Below, in pieces: positions 7,903 to 16,660 of a DNA stretch of 64,000 nt (positions are counted from its first letter, which is position 1; every line of letters starts with the position of its first letter). The notes below the pieces were generated by a model, which worked only from the letters and a program-made list of their open reading frames with translations, did not search any database and was not told where the DNA came from. This DNA comes from VRUE01 sp033856195 (GTDB lineage: Bacteria; Actinomycetota; Thermoleophilia; Solirubrobacterales; 70-9). The stretch is from contig JAWVFL010000016.1 of the NCBI GenBank assembly GCA_033856195.1, forward strand, positions 29,694 through 93,693, written 5' to 3'. A program made the position numbers and the translations under genes.

Positions 7903-9216
7903 GTGACGTCGCTGGACCATGCGCAGCTCGATCGGGACCACGTCTGGCACCCGTTCACGCAGCAGCAAGCCTGGTGTGAGGAAGAGCCGCTGATGATCGA
8001 GGCCGGCGCCGGCTCTCATCTGGTCGCGACGGACGGACGCCGCTACATCGACGGCGTCTCCTCGCTCTGGTGCACGGTGCACGGGCACGCCCATCCCGAC
8101 ATCGATGCCGCGGTCGCGGCGCAGCTGGAGAAGGTCGCGCACACCACGATGCTCGGCCTCTCCCACCCCGGCGCCACCGAGCTGGCGGGCCGCCTGGTCG
8201 ACCTCGCGCCGCCCGGCCTGACCCGCGTCTTCTACTCGGAGTCCGGCTCGACCGCGGTCGAGATCGCCCTCAAGATGGCCTTTCAGTTCCAACAGCAACG
8301 GGGTGGCCAGCACCGCCGCCGCACCTCCTTCGTCCACTTGCGCGACTCCTACCACGGCGACACGATCGGCTCGGTTTCCGTCGGTGGCATCGACCTCTTC
8401 CACTCCACTTATCGGCCGCTGCTCTTCGAGACACACTCCGCCGAGCCAGGCGACGTCGGCGATCTCGAGCGTGTGCTGGCCCGCCACGAAGAGGAGATCG
8501 CCGCGGTGATCGTCGAGCCGCTGGTCCAGGGCGCCGCCGGCATGCTCACCCACCCGCGCGGCTACCTGCGCGCCGTGCGCGAGCTCTGCGACCGCTTCGG
8601 CGTGCTGCTGATCTGCGACGAGGTGGCGACGGGCTTCGGCCGCACCGGCACGATGTTCGCCTGCGAGCAGGAGGACGTCGCGCCCGACCTGCTCTGCCTG
8701 GCCAAGGGCCTCACCGGCGGCTACCTGCCGCTTGCCGCGACGCTGACCAGCGAGCGCATCCACGACGGCTTCCTCGGCGCCCCCGAGGAGTACCGCACCT
8801 TCTTCCACGGCCACACCTACACCGGCAACCCGCTCGCCTGTGCCGCGGCGCTCGCCAACCTCGACGTCTTCGAGAGCGAGCGCACGCTGGAGCGCCTGCA
8901 GCCGAAGATCGAGCTGCTGCGGGAAATGCTCGGGGAGATCGAGGCGATGCCCGAGGTCGCCGAGGTGCGCGGACGCGGCTTCATGGCCGGCATCGACCTC
9001 GGCGTCCACGATCCGAGCCTGCGCATGGGTCACCGGGTGACGCTAAAAGCACGCGAGCGCGGCGCGATCGTCCGTCCGCTCAACGACGTCGTCGTCCTCA
9101 TGCCCCCCCTCTCGATCTCCGAGTCCGACCTGCGCCGCCTGCTCGAGATCACCCGCGAGTCGATCGAGGCCGCCTGCGCGAGCGCACCCGCGGCGCAGCT
9201 GGCCCAAGCCGCCTGA
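7903..9216 (+). CDS. bioA: Adenosylmethionine-8-amino-7-oxononanoate transaminase BioA
   Basis: PLP enzyme that converts the BioF product to 7,8-diaminopelargonate using SAM as amino donor. The protein opens with the BioA-typical HVWHPFTQ block. Asp239 (in LICDEVATGFGRTG) and Lys268 (in CLAKGLTGGYLPLA) are the cofactor-binding residues. 437 residues, normal length. An in-frame extension up to 7720 would read through the MarR operator and is not conserved-looking, so I take the GTG at 7903. With bioBFD this completes the late biotin pathway. Confidence 0.95.
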   Translation: MTSLDHAQLDRDHVWHPFTQQQAWCEEEPLMIEAGAGSHLVATDGRRYIDGVSSLWCTVHGHAHPDIDAAVAAQLEKVAHTTMLGLSHPGATELAGRLVDLAPPGLTRVFYSESGSTAVEIALKMAFQFQQQRGGQHRRRTSFVHLRDSYHGDTIGSVSVGGIDLFHSTYRPLLFETHSAEPGDVGDLERVLARHEEEIAAVIVEPLVQGAAGMLTHPRGYLRAVRELCDRFGVLLICDEVATGFGRTGTMFACEQEDVAPDLLCLAKGLTGGYLPLAATLTSERIHDGFLGAPEEYRTFFHGHTYTGNPLACAAALANLDVFESERTLERLQPKIELLREMLGEIEAMPEVAEVRGRGFMAGIDLGVHDPSLRMGHRVTLKARERGAIVRPLNDVVVLMPPLSISESDLRRLLEITRESIEAACASAPAAQLAQAA

Positions 9217-9258
9217 AGCTCGCGTGTGACGGATCGGCGCCTCGCTCGTAGTAAGGGC

Positions 9259-9530
9259 GTGAGCGAGGCAGCCATGGAAACAGCCGAGACTCCGTCGAAA
9301 GTGGATCTCGACTTCGAGCGGCTCTACCGCTCCAGCCGCGACGACGTCTACACCTACGCGGCCGGACTGCTTCGCGACCAAGCGGCAGCGGAGGACGTGA
9401 CCGCGGCCGCTTTCGAGCGTGCCTACCGCAAGCGCTCGCGCTTCGACGCAAGCAGGGGAAGCGCTCGGGCCTGGCTTTTCGGGATCGCCCGCAACGCGGC
9501 ACTCGACGACCAACTCGGGAAAAGGCGGTG
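9259..9530 (+). pseudogene. ECF sigma factor, 3'-truncated remnant
   Basis: The frame encodes the region-2 half of an ECF sigma factor (DFERLYRSSRDDVYTYA, then RARAWLFGIARNAALDD-type end). Right after ARNAALDDQ the similarity stops. Region 4, the -35-binding part, is absent, and the frame goes on as low-complexity Arg-rich noise. Instead, the sequence joins in another frame to a DUF4349 protein. This looks like an internal deletion that removed the 3' half of the sigma gene and the 5' half of the next gene. The exact junction (about 9510-9540) is approximate. Not expected to be a working sigma factor. Confidence 0.7.
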
Positions 9531-10054
9531 GCGCTCAATTCGATCTCCTGATCCCAAGCGCAAAGCTCGGCGACGCGCTTGCCGCCTTCTCGGCGATCGA
9601 CGAGGTTCAGTCTCGCCACGAGGCGACCGACGACATCACGGCGCCCACGATCTCAGCCCGAGAAGAGCTGCAGGACTCGCGGGCCCGGATCGACGCCCTG
9701 CTCGCGCAGCTTTCCACAGCGGAAACCGAAACCGAGGCGGAAGCCGTTGAAACCGAGCTGCGCGGCGAGCGACGCCACGCGGCAAGGCTGCGCGCGCGTC
9801 TGGCCAACCTGGATCGACGCACCACCTACTCCCACGTCTCAGTCCGGATCGAAAGCGGAGAATCGACGGATCCGGGAGGCACCTGGGGGTTCGACGACGC
9901 GATCGGCGACGCCGGCCGCATCCTTGCGATCGCCGCCGCCGTCACCCTCGTTGGCCTCGCCATCGTCGGCCCGCTCGCCCTGCTCGCCTTCCTGGCCTGG
10001 CTCGCCCACCGCCTCTGGCTGCGGACCCGCCGCAAACGGGCCCTCGATGCGTAA
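9531..10054 (+). pseudogene. DUF4349 protein, 5'-truncated remnant
   Basis: Starting near AQFDLLIPSAKLGDAL the second frame matches the body of a DUF4349 protein: the core strand, a coiled-coil stretch (RARIDALLAQLSTAETETE...), HVSVRIES, then a C-terminal membrane segment (about 9925-10015) and a basic tail. The N-terminal signal peptide, anti-sigma-like region and a proper start codon are missing. In related bacteria sigma factor and DUF4349 genes are often neighbours, so a deletion fusing the two explains the picture. Translation would need a start inside the sigma remnant. Confidence 0.68.
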
Positions 10055-10090
10055 CCGACATTAACCACACCCCAGCGGGGTGAATGTCGG
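10055..10090 (+). terminator. Stem-loop after the DUF4349 remnant
   Basis: Outer stem CCGACATT (10055-10062) with AATGTCGG (10083-10090) and inner stem CACCCC/GGGGTG with an AGC loop, 14 bp paired in total with a 5-base bulge. There is no U-tract. It begins at the end of the stop codon and probably ends the upstream transcript. It would also cover an ATG at 10084, an argument for starting the NUDIX gene further down. Confidence 0.55.
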
Positions 10091-10113
10091 ATGCGCGCCG
10101 ATATGGTGGCTCG

Positions 10114-10758
10114 GTGGCCGAGGAGAGACAGCGCGGGCCGGCGGAGGCGCCAAATCTCGGCGAGCCCTCCGAGCCGCGGCCGGCGGCCTCGGTGGTGCTG
10201 CTGCGACGGGGCGGCAAGCACGCCGATCGGGCGCTCGAGGTGCTGCTGCTGAAGCGGACCCAGAAGGCGAGGTTCATGCCCAATGTCTGGGTCTTTCCCG
10301 GCGGGGCGGTCGACGACGGCGACGGCGCCGACGAAGCGCGCTTCAAAGCCTGCGCAATGCGCGAGCTCGAGGAGGAGGCGGGAATCGCCCTGCCCGAGGA
10401 CGAGGAGCTGGTGCTCTTCTCACGCTGGATCACCCCCGAGGTGGTCTCGCGCCGCTTCGACGCCTGGTTCTTCCTTGCCCTGGCGCCCGCCCACACGCCG
10501 CCGCGCCCCGACGGCGTGGAGACGACGGACGCAGGCTGGTTCGAGCCCGCAGGCGCGCTGGAGGCCCAGGCCGCCGGTGAGATCGCCCTCGCCTTTCCGA
10601 CCATCAAGCAGCTCGAAGCCCTGCTTCCCTTCCGCAACTCCGACGAGGCGATCGCGGCACACCGGGGAGCCGCAATAGAGCCGATCCTCCCCAAGGTGAT
10701 CGGCACGCGGGAGGACAACCGGGTCGTCCTCCCCGGCGATCCCGACTACCCGGGCTAG
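10114..10758 (+). CDS. NUDIX hydrolase
   Basis: A 214-residue NUDIX-fold hydrolase. The NUDIX box is recognisable: the PGGAVDDGD start and REDEEAG-type core read as MRELEEEAGI, with the glycines and catalytic glutamates present but an insertion of some residues between the two halves. Such longer forms include NUDT7/8/19-like diphosphatases acting on CoA or nucleotide sugars; the substrate here is unknown. The GTG at 10114 follows a TATGGT box by 6 bases (leaderless). A start at ATG 10084 is possible but sits inside a stem-loop. Confidence 0.85.
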   Translation: MAEERQRGPAEAPNLGEPSEPRPAASVVLLRRGGKHADRALEVLLLKRTQKARFMPNVWVFPGGAVDDGDGADEARFKACAMRELEEEAGIALPEDEELVLFSRWITPEVVSRRFDAWFFLALAPAHTPPRPDGVETTDAGWFEPAGALEAQAAGEIALAFPTIKQLEALLPFRNSDEAIAAHRGAAIEPILPKVIGTREDNRVVLPGDPDYPG

Positions 10759-11432
10759 CCTGCGGAAGGCGGGAAGGGCTCCAGCCCGGCATGCCAGGGG
10801 CCCGGCGGATAGGTGTGGATGCCGCTCTCGTCCATCTCCCCCTGCAGCCGCTTGAAGAGCTTGCCGGCATTCTCGAGGGCCGCTTTCAGCTCTTCGGGGC
10901 TGCGCTCGCGCAGGCGCCAGAGGAACCAGAGCTGGCGATCGTTGATGCCGAAATCGATCTCGCCGGTCATCGTCGTCGTCCAGCTGAGGAAGCCGGGGCT
11001 GAAAAGCTCGCGCAGGGCGACCGGGTCGTACTCGCTCGGCACCGTGGCGAGGAAGCGCTTGTTGAAGTCGATCGACTCGAACTGGACCTTGCGGGCAAAG
11101 CGCTGGGTGACTACCTCATGCCCCTCGATCGACTCGACGTTGAAAGCCGGCACGACCTGGGCTAGGTCGGGCATGTGTGCCTTGGCGAGCAGCGCCGTCG
11201 GCAGCACCGCCTTGCTCAGGAAGCCGCCGACTTCCTTCTCGTCGGCGTCGCAGCACGATCCCCAGAAGCCCTCGCTGAGCTGACCGGTGAGGCGGTTGGT
11301 GCCACCGACACAGAGCGCCACGGGCCCGTTGACGGGGTTGATCCCCCCCACCGGCTCGTATTTGAGCTCGTGCCGCTCGCCGTACTTGCGAACGGCCTCA
11401 GCCCAATCCTGTGCTTCCTGCTTTGCACTCAT
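10755..11432 (-). CDS. Conserved hypothetical protein
   Basis: A 225-residue soluble protein that I do not recognise. It has no signal peptide or membrane segment, two adjacent cysteines (GSCCDADEKE) near residues 59-60, and a Trp/Pro-rich C-terminus. Composition and codon use match the neighbours, so it is surely coding. It ends 4 bp inside the NUDIX gene and diverges from lemA; no function can be inferred. Confidence 0.8.
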   Translation of the reverse strand: MSAKQEAQDWAEAVRKYGERHELKYEPVGGINPVNGPVALCVGGTNRLTGQLSEGFWGSCCDADEKEVGGFLSKAVLPTALLAKAHMPDLAQVVPAFNVESIEGHEVVTQRFARKVQFESIDFNKRFLATVPSEYDPVALRELFSPGFLSWTTTMTGEIDFGINDRQLWFLWRLRERSPEELKAALENAGKLFKRLQGEMDESGIHTYPPGPWHAGLEPFPPSAG

Positions 11433-11481
11433 CGACTGCCGATCCTATGCAGTTGGCCGGGGAGCCAAGTAGGATGCCCCC

Positions 11482-12048
11482 ATGACTATCGCCATCATCG
11501 TGGTGGTCGCGATCATCGTCATCGCGGTCCTCTACTACATCGCCAAGCGCAACTCGATCATCGCCTCGCGCAACCGGGTCGACGAGTCGTGGAGCGGGAT
11601 CGACGTGCAGCTGAAGCGCCGCCACGACCTTGTGCCCAACCTGGTCGAGACGGTCAAGGGCTACGCCGAGCACGAGAGCCAGACGTTCGAGAAGACGACC
11701 CAGGCGCGGGCCGAGGCGATGGCTGCCGAGGGCGTCGAGGACACCGCCAAGGCGGAGCAGAAACTGACCCAGGCGCTGGCCGACGTGCGCGTCGTCGCGG
11801 AGAACTACCCGACCCTGCGCGCCACCGAGAACTTCCAGCAGCTGAGCCGCAATCTCTCCGAGCTCGAGGACGAGATCCAGGCTTCGCGGCGGATCTACAA
11901 CTCCAACGTGCAGTCCTACAACACCGACATCGAACAGTTCCCGGGCTCGATCATCGCCAACCAGGGCAGCTTCACCAAACGCGAGTTCTTTGAGATTGAA
12001 GACGCAGCAGATCGCGAGCCGGTCGCGGTCAACTTCAGCAAAGACTGA
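11482..12048 (+). CDS. LemA family protein
   Basis: A 188-residue LemA protein. It has one N-terminal membrane helix (residues about 2-20) and then the family blocks NRVDESWSGIDVQLKRRHDLVPNL (shortened here: VQLKRRHDLVPNLVETVKGY), ENYPTLRA and YNSNVQSYNTDIEQFPG. LemA proteins are widespread and helical, with an external or membrane-near role that is not settled. A TAGGAT box ends 6 bases before the ATG, suggesting a leaderless message. Confidence 0.93.
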   Translation: MTIAIIVVVAIIVIAVLYYIAKRNSIIASRNRVDESWSGIDVQLKRRHDLVPNLVETVKGYAEHESQTFEKTTQARAEAMAAEGVEDTAKAEQKLTQALADVRVVAENYPTLRATENFQQLSRNLSELEDEIQASRRIYNSNVQSYNTDIEQFPGSIIANQGSFTKREFFEIEDAADREPVAVNFSKD

Positions 12049-12064
12049 GGTCTAAGCTTCTCCC

Positions 12065-12256
12065 ATGACGACGGCTACGGAGCAAACGCTGTGGATTTGC
12101 GAGAGCTGCGGCTTCATCTACGACCCGGCGATCGGCGACCCCGACGGGGGCATCCCGCCCGGAACGGCCTTCGAGGAGATCCCCAAAGACTGGTTCTGCC
12201 CGGTTTGCGGCGCCCGAACCTCTGACTTTCGCCCACTGGAGCCCGGCGAGGCCTAA
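12065..12256 (+). CDS. Rubredoxin
   Basis: A 63-residue one-iron electron carrier. Both knuckles are intact: Cys12/Cys15 (CESCGFIYD) and Cys45/Cys48 (CPVCGA), with the usual GDPDGGIPPGT loop. A TAAGCT box ends 6 bases before the ATG. It lies directly upstream of a GMC-type oxidoreductase that carries its own cysteine cluster, so the two may pass electrons to each other (inference). Confidence 0.95.
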   Translation: MTTATEQTLWICESCGFIYDPAIGDPDGGIPPGTAFEEIPKDWFCPVCGARTSDFRPLEPGEA

Positions 12257-12306
12257 GTTCGCCCGCCCGCGGCGGACGCGGAAGCGAGTGAGCGAGATAG
12301 CCGGTC

Positions 12307-13989
12307 ATGATGAGCGCGAAGGAGCGAGAGCAGAGCACGCGGGCGGAATTTGATTTCGACTGGCTGGTGATCGGCTCCGGGTTCGGGGGCTCGGTCTCGG
12401 CGCTGCGGCTGGCGGAGAAGGGCTACAAGGTGGCGGTGCTGGAGTGCGGCAGCCGCTTCCGCGACGAGGACTTCGCCGAGTCGAACCTGCGCCATCCGCG
12501 CCGCTACTTCTGGCTGCCCCGCTTCGGCTTCCGTGGCGTGATGCGGATGACCTTCTTCAAGGACGTCTTCATCGTCTCCGGCAGCGGCGTCGGCGGCGGC
12601 AGCCTCGGCTACGCCAACACGCTCTACCGGGCGCGCCCGGCCTTCTTCGAAGACCCGCAATGGAACGAGCTGGGCAGCTGGGAGCGCGAGCTGGCGCCGC
12701 ACTACGACACCGCGGAGCGAATGCTCGGCGTGGTCGAGTACGAGGGCATCGGGCCGGCCGACAAGCTGCTGCAGGAATACGGCGAGGAGATCGGGGTTGG
12801 AGAGACCTTCACCAACACCCGGGTCGGCGTCTTCTTCGACAAGCCCGGCGTCGAGGTCGAGGACCCGTTCTTCGATGGCGAGGGCCCAAGCAGAACGGGC
12901 TGCATGCGCTGCGGCAGCTGCATGGTCGGCTGCCGCCACGGCGCCAAGAACACGCTGATGAAGAACTACCTCTGGTTCGCCGAGAAGCTCGGGGTCGAGA
13001 TCCAGCCCGAGCGCCAGGTCACCGAGATCCGCCCACTCGGGGCCGCCGACGGCTCCGATGGCTACGCGGTGAGCAGCGAGCGCTCAGGCTCCTGGCTGCG
13101 CAAGCGCCGCCGCACCCAGACGGCGCGCGGGGTGATCGTCGCCGCGGGCGCCCTTGGCACCAACAACCTGCTCGCCAACTGCCGCCACAGCGGCGCCCTG
13201 TCGCAGATCTCGGGCAAGCTCGGTGACCTCGTTCGCACCAACTCGGAGTCGATCCAGTCGGTCACCGCCCCCGACGACGAGCGCGACTTCAGCCGCTCGG
13301 TGGCGATCACCTCGAGCATCTATCCCGACCCTGACACCCACATCGAGGTCGTCACCTATGGTCAGGGCGGCGACGCGATGTCCGGCACCTTCACCGCGAT
13401 GACCGGGCCGGGGACCAAATTGACGCGGCCAATCAAGTGGCTGGCGGCGATCCTGCGCCACCCGCTGCGCACCATGCGGATGCTGATCCCCCACCGCTGG
13501 TCGCAGCGCACGGTGATCCTGCTCGTGATGCAGACCGTCGACGCGGCGATGCACTTCCGGCCCAAGCGCAAGATCTTCGGCTCGGGCGTGCGCCTGCAGA
13601 CCGAACAGGACCCAGGCAGGCCGAACCCGACCTACATCCCCGCCGCCGAGAAAGTCGCCCGCTGGTTTGAGCAGCGCACCGGCGGCGTCGCCCAGAGCGC
13701 GCTCACCGAGTCGATTCGGAACATTCCTTCGACCGCCCACATCCTCGGCGGCGCGGTCATCGGCGGGGGGCCTGAGTCCGGGGTCGTCGACAGCGGCAAC
13801 CGTGTTTTCGGCTACGAGAACCTGCTGATCTGCGACGGGGCGGCGATTCCCGCCAATCCCGGCGTCAACCCGAGCCTCACCATCACCGCCAAGGCCGAGC
13901 ACGCGATGAGCCTGGTCCCGCCGAAGGCGGGAGAGGAGCCGCGCCACCTGCCCGAGGCGGCGCGGCCCGCAACACCAGTGGCGTCCTAG
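12307..13989 (+). CDS. GMC-type FAD oxidoreductase (cholesterol-oxidase-like) with Cys4 cluster
   Basis: A 560-residue flavoprotein. The N-terminal FAD-binding Rossmann motif (VIGSGFGGS, about residues 21-29) and the GMC C-terminal block (PANPGVNPSLTITAKAEHAM) are clear. Related proteins are annotated as cholesterol oxidase or choline-dehydrogenase-like; the substrate is unknown. Cys199, 202, 205 and 209 form a C-x2-C-x2-C-x3-C pattern as in 4Fe-4S ferredoxins, followed by GAKNTLMKNYL. Whether it holds a cluster is not known to me. It lies 50 bases behind a rubredoxin gene. Confidence 0.88.
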   Translation: MMSAKEREQSTRAEFDFDWLVIGSGFGGSVSALRLAEKGYKVAVLECGSRFRDEDFAESNLRHPRRYFWLPRFGFRGVMRMTFFKDVFIVSGSGVGGGSLGYANTLYRARPAFFEDPQWNELGSWERELAPHYDTAERMLGVVEYEGIGPADKLLQEYGEEIGVGETFTNTRVGVFFDKPGVEVEDPFFDGEGPSRTGCMRCGSCMVGCRHGAKNTLMKNYLWFAEKLGVEIQPERQVTEIRPLGAADGSDGYAVSSERSGSWLRKRRRTQTARGVIVAAGALGTNNLLANCRHSGALSQISGKLGDLVRTNSESIQSVTAPDDERDFSRSVAITSSIYPDPDTHIEVVTYGQGGDAMSGTFTAMTGPGTKLTRPIKWLAAILRHPLRTMRMLIPHRWSQRTVILLVMQTVDAAMHFRPKRKIFGSGVRLQTEQDPGRPNPTYIPAAEKVARWFEQRTGGVAQSALTESIRNIPSTAHILGGAVIGGGPESGVVDSGNRVFGYENLLICDGAAIPANPGVNPSLTITAKAEHAMSLVPPKAGEEPRHLPEAARPATPVAS

Positions 13990-13990
13990 C

Positions 13991-14596
<606 letters not shown>

Positions 14597-14856
14597 CTGG
14601 CGTCTCCTTTGGTCGATATTCGCAGTCGGCTGGGAGCCTAACGCCGCCGCGCATTGCGCACCCGGCCGGGACCATGGAGCAATCACGCAAAAGGCATGAA
14701 CCAACCGCGAGCCGGGTAAGGGAGCGAAGGAATGAGTGACGGAGTATGCGCCGAAAGGCCCCTGCTAGCGTTGACTAACCGAACGGCTGCACGGCCCGAA
14801 AGGGTTCAAGGGCGGCGTATGCAGCATTGACACCCCTTCCCGCCTCCCGGATCTCA

Positions 14857-15681
14857 ATGGCAGCCAAAAGCGACATCGACGACGGTTCAGGAAGCGTCCG
14901 CCCCCTGGGGCCGGATGAGCAGCTCGCCGGAGACCGCGAGCTCTGGGAGCGTTTCGCCCGCCACCGCGAGCCGGCCGTGCGCGAAGAGCTGGTGCGGCGC
15001 AACATGCCTTTCGCCAAGCGGCTGGCGCTGCGCTACCGGGGCGCGAGCGAGTCCTTCGACGACCTGCTCCAGGTCGCCAATCTCGGTCTGCTCAACGCCG
15101 TCGACCGCTTCGATCCAGAGCGCGGCATCCCCTTCACCGCCTTCGCCTCGCCGACGATCCTCGGCGAGCTGAAGCGGCATTTCCGCGACCGCGTTTGGAC
15201 GGTGCGCGTACCGCGTGGCCTGCACGACCGCATGGCAGAAGTTGACAAAGCGATCACCGAGCTGACCAAGCAGCTGCAGCGCTCGCCCTCCGTGGGCGAG
15301 ATCGCCGAGCGGCTGGGGCTGGAGCAGACCGACGTGCTCGAGGTGATGGAGGCCAACCACAACCGCCGTCCGCTCTCGCTCGATCGGCCCGCCGGCGCCG
15401 AGGACTCAGAGGAAGCGACCCCGGCGGAATGGGTCGGCGAAGAAGACGAGCGCTTCGAGCTGGTCGAGGGTCGGATTGCGCTGGACGCGGCGCTGCCCTA
15501 CCTCGAGGAACGCGAGCGGGTGGTGCTTCGCCTGCGCTTCGTCGAGGACATGACCCAGTCCCAGATCGCCGACCGTATCGGCCACTCGCAGATGCACGTG
15601 TCGCGCATTCTGCGGCGAGCGCTCGCACGTATTCGCGAGCGGATCGAGGAGGAACGCGGCCTTGGCGAGAAGAGCAGCTAG
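14857..15681 (+). CDS. SigB/SigF/SigG-family RNA polymerase sigma factor
   Basis: A 274-residue group-3 sigma factor. Region 2 (FDDLLQVANLGLLNAVDRFDP, then FTAFASPTILGELKRHFRD), region 3 (LTKQLQRSPSVGEIAERLGL) and region 4 (RIGHSQMHVSRILRRAL, a helix-turn-helix) are complete and typical of general-stress or development sigma factors. I chose the ATG at 14857; a TTG at 14827 is also in frame. An RsbW-like kinase gene converges on it with a 4-bp overlap, and a PP2C phosphatase lies nearby, so partner-switch control is likely. Confidence 0.93.
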   Translation: MAAKSDIDDGSGSVRPLGPDEQLAGDRELWERFARHREPAVREELVRRNMPFAKRLALRYRGASESFDDLLQVANLGLLNAVDRFDPERGIPFTAFASPTILGELKRHFRDRVWTVRVPRGLHDRMAEVDKAITELTKQLQRSPSVGEIAERLGLEQTDVLEVMEANHNRRPLSLDRPAGAEDSEEATPAEWVGEEDERFELVEGRIALDAALPYLEERERVVLRLRFVEDMTQSQIADRIGHSQMHVSRILRRALARIRERIEEERGLGEKSS

Positions 15682-16505
15682 GCGCCTGGCACAGCGGTGA
15701 AGCGGACAATTAGGTAGTCGCCTTCGTCCGATTTCTCGACCGTCACCTCATCGACGAGCCCCTCGAGCGATCCGCCCACCTCAGGGACCTCGAGCTTCTG
15801 GCGAATCTCCCCGCCGGCCCCGTCTTCCATCGGCCCGAGCCGCAGCTCCAAGCCTTTTTCGCTCTCGCCGAGGCCAAGGCGCACGCAACCGTCGGCGAAG
15901 CGCTCAGGCGCGGCATCGGCGATCGCGTCGGTGATGAGGACCGCATCGGAGACCCGCTCGATCGAGAGTTCGCGGCGCGCCGCAAGGGCACCGACTAGCC
16001 TGGCCAGCACCGGCTCGAGCAGCTCGGCGCGAGCGACGGTGAGCTCAGTTGCGTCGACCGCGACGGAAACCTCCTCTTCGGCGGGAGCCGCCCCGTTGGC
16101 GCCCCCGCCGGTTAGAGGGAGGCGCATCATCACCTCGGTTCCGCGGTCAAGGCCGCCGGAGATGCGGAAGCTGCTGGAGAGAGCGGCAATCAGTGAGAGG
16201 CCGAGTTTGAGGCTGGACCGCTCGGAATCCGCCTGGGGGCTGATTCCGGAGCCGCGGTCGCTCACGGTCACGGTGAGGCCCTCGGTGTCGGGGTCGGCGT
16301 CGACCATAAGCGGGCCCAAGCCGTCCGGATAGGCGTGGACGACGACGTTCATGCAGGCCTCGGTGACGACCGTCTTCAGATCGGCCACCCCTGTCTCGTC
16401 CATGCCGATCTGCTCGGCGAGGCCAGCGAGCGCGTGGCGCACGACTGCAACGTTCTCCGCTTTCGCGGGGAGTTTGATCTGCAGCCCTGTTGGCCTCTCG
16501 TTCAT
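15678..16505 (-). CDS. RsbW-like anti-sigma kinase with second, degenerate domain
   Basis: A 275-residue protein. Residues about 1-130 form a HATPase_c domain of the RsbW/SpoIIAB kind, with the N-box (TEACMNVVVHAYPDG) and G1 box (VSDRGSGI). The second half has a similar layout (RLVGALAARRELSIERVSDAVLITDAIAD...YLIVRF) but lacks the N-box residues, so it looks like a decayed repeat of the domain. Likely role: binding and inhibiting a sigma factor, probably the convergent one next to it. The ATG at 16505 starts just before the conserved strand. Confidence 0.85.
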   Translation of the reverse strand: MNERPTGLQIKLPAKAENVAVVRHALAGLAEQIGMDETGVADLKTVVTEACMNVVVHAYPDGLGPLMVDADPDTEGLTVTVSDRGSGISPQADSERSSLKLGLSLIAALSSSFRISGGLDRGTEVMMRLPLTGGGANGAAPAEEEVSVAVDATELTVARAELLEPVLARLVGALAARRELSIERVSDAVLITDAIADAAPERFADGCVRLGLGESEKGLELRLGPMEDGAGGEIRQKLEVPEVGGSLEGLVDEVTVEKSDEGDYLIVRFTAVPGA

Positions 16506-16660
16506 GTGGAGCCGTTTGCCATCTGCTTCGTCTTCCCGCTGGAGAGCCTGTTCCCCGCGCATCGCGAGCATAACCGTCTCGTCCTAGGCCAACGCTACCC
16601 GTGGGTCCGCGGCGCAAAACGGCCGTTTCCCATCGCCGTGGCCAGGGTAGCCCTGAAAGG

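Noticed and set aside
14760..14826. TTGACT at 14772 as -35 of the SigB-type sigma gene
   Set aside because: No acceptable -10 box 16-18 bases downstream, and no SigF-type GTTT...GGGTA pair, so the promoter is left unassigned.
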